Source of the DNA: Oscillibacter sp.
GTDB lineage: Bacteria; Bacillota; Clostridia; Oscillospirales; Oscillospiraceae
DNA length: 6,406 nt
Assembly: GCA_024404295.1 (NCBI GenBank)
Contig: JAKSQE010000076.1
Span: forward strand, 1-6,406
Direction: 5' to 3'
In this document: piece after piece, positions 5,573-6,406 of the stretch
How positions within the stretch are numbered: position 1 is the stretch's first letter
How the letters are laid out: each line of letters begins with the position of its first letter
Notes under the pieces: model-generated
Database searches by the model: none
Told to the model about the DNA's origin: nothing
What the model saw: only the letters and a program-made list of their open reading frames with translations
Position numbers and translations under genes: made by a program

Positions 5573-6406
5573 ATGTTGAATTTGATTGCCGATAGCAGCT
5601 GCGATCTGCAGACCGGTGTGTTTTTTAATGACTCCGTGACCTTTACCGCTGTGCCCATGTGTCTGCGAGTGGGTGAGACGGATTATTACGATACGGCGGA
5701 TCTGTCTATTCCCGAGATGCTGGAGGGGATTAAATCTCAACCTTCCTCCACGGCCTGTCCTTCTCCTGCGGCCTTTGCGGAGCTGTTTGAGTCGGCGGAG
5801 GAGTCTATTTGCGTGACTATTTCCTCCAACCTGTCCGGCACCTATCAGGCTGCTATGGCCGGTCGGGAGATGGTGCTGGCAGACCATCCGGAAAAGAAAG
5901 TTTACGTTCTGAACTCCTACGCAACGGCCGGCACCATGGTGCTGCAGCTGCGCCGTGCAGCAAAGCTGTATGCTGAGGGTGTGGCATTTGATGATATCTG
6001 CGCCGACTTGGAGAAATTCCGTGATGAGCAGTGCCGCACTATGTTTACGCTGGAGAATTTTGACAATCTGGTGAATAACGGCCGCATGCGTCCGTTGCTT
6101 GGCACGATGCTCCATACGTTGGGCATTCATGTGATTGCCGAGGGCACCCGGGAAGGCACCATTCACGTATGCGGAAAGGCACGCGGCAACGAGAAGACCT
6201 ATAAGGAGATCGTGAAGCTGATGCAGGAGCAGAAAGACTGCACCGGCGCCCATGTTATCATCACACATTGCCAGAACAAAGAGGGCGCAGAGCGCTTGGC
6301 AGAGTGCATTCAGGCAAATCTTCCGGTAGAGGGGATAGAGTTTTTGGACTGCCGTGGTTTGACCAGCTATTATGCCATGGATAAGGGCCTGATCATTTGC
6401 TTCTGA
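5573..6406 (+). CDS. DegV family protein (FakB-like fatty-acid-binding protein)
   Basis: A complete 277-aa cytoplasmic protein whose TGA is the last three bases of the window. DegV/FakB proteins bind a fatty acid and present it to the kinase FakA for phosphorylation before membrane lipid synthesis. Visible family features are the N-terminal IADSSCDL (5-12), SQPSSTACPSPAAFAELF (55-72, acyl-headgroup loop), ISSNLSGTYQAA (83-94), LENFDNLVNNGRM (160-172) and a typical length near 280. Odd points: the usual D-S after the central strand reads LNS (113-115), and the GPGALG-type motif expected near the end is replaced by CRGLTSYYAMDKGLIICF (260-277). Cysteine is frequent (12 residues). Start ATG 5573 is set by GAGGGTGA 7 nt upstream; the frame is open further upstream, but that covers the promoter. 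No fakA is nearby, so the ligand and partner are inferred only from the family. Confidence 0.92.
   Translation: MLNLIADSSCDLQTGVFFNDSVTFTAVPMCLRVGETDYYDTADLSIPEMLEGIKSQPSSTACPSPAAFAELFESAEESICVTISSNLSGTYQAAMAGREMVLADHPEKKVYVLNSYATAGTMVLQLRRAAKLYAEGVAFDDICADLEKFRDEQCRTMFTLENFDNLVNNGRMRPLLGTMLHTLGIHVIAEGTREGTIHVCGKARGNEKTYKEIVKLMQEQKDCTGAHVIITHCQNKEGAERLAECIQANLPVEGIEFLDCRGLTSYYAMDKGLIICF

Noticed and set aside
5534..6268. 244-codon minus-strand frame opposite DegV
   Set aside because: His/Gln/Arg-rich shadow of a clear DegV coding frame, with no ribosome binding site and no recognisable motif.
1..6406. CRISPR array, insertion sequence, tRNA or attachment site
   Set aside because: No spaced direct repeats, transposase motifs, terminal inverted repeats or tRNA-like cloverleaf were seen; the genes are intact and uniform in style.

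Overview
The window looks like chromosomal DNA from a gut-type anaerobic Firmicute, probably a Clostridia/Oscillospiraceae-like organism. The basis is strong AAGGAG-type ribosome binding sites, near-consensus sigma-A promoters, a moderately GC-rich coding bias, and the combination of a YfcC-family arginine/ornithine exchanger, a MepA-type MATE pump and a DegV protein. The taxon is an inference from style, not from a marker gene.

Layout. (a) 1-292, plus strand: the last 27 codons of an unidentified gene (stop at 83-85), then about 90 bases containing a strong GAAA-loop hairpin, then a possible tiny transcription unit. That unit has a weak promoter-like match, a perfect AAGGAGG, a 26-codon hydrophobic ORF with only an AUU in the start position, and an intrinsic terminator. 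(b) 291-3925, minus strand: an arginine deiminase operon read right to left as arcA, arcB, then arcD of the YfcC type. It runs into the same terminator at 264-292, which therefore works in both directions. (c) 3995-4025: a strong minus-strand terminator ending the MATE gene just upstream of arcA. (d) 4031-5407, minus strand: a complete MATE-family multidrug/Na+ antiporter gene. (e) 5408-5572: a divergent intergenic region with two back-to-back promoters, including a perfect TTGACA-N17-TATAAT for the right-hand gene. (f) 5573-6406, plus strand: a complete DegV/FakB-like gene whose stop codon is the last three bases of the window.

How the genes work together. ArcA converts arginine to citrulline plus ammonia. 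ArcB phosphorolyses citrulline to ornithine plus carbamoyl phosphate. ArcD is expected to swap external arginine for internal ornithine. ATP is then made from carbamoyl phosphate by carbamate kinase (ArcC), but no arcC lies in this cluster, so that step must be encoded elsewhere or replaced. Spacing is tight: 21 nt between arcA and arcB, and a one-base TAATG overlap between arcB and arcD, consistent with one mRNA and translational coupling. The MATE and DegV genes share a control region but are not obviously linked to arginine metabolism.

The protein-coding part is mostly ordinary core or accessory metabolism, and I do not see a clearly new system. The least explained stretch is 86-292. Next are the nested dyad between the MATE and DegV promoters, the arcA leader and start, and the divergent C-terminus of the DegV protein.
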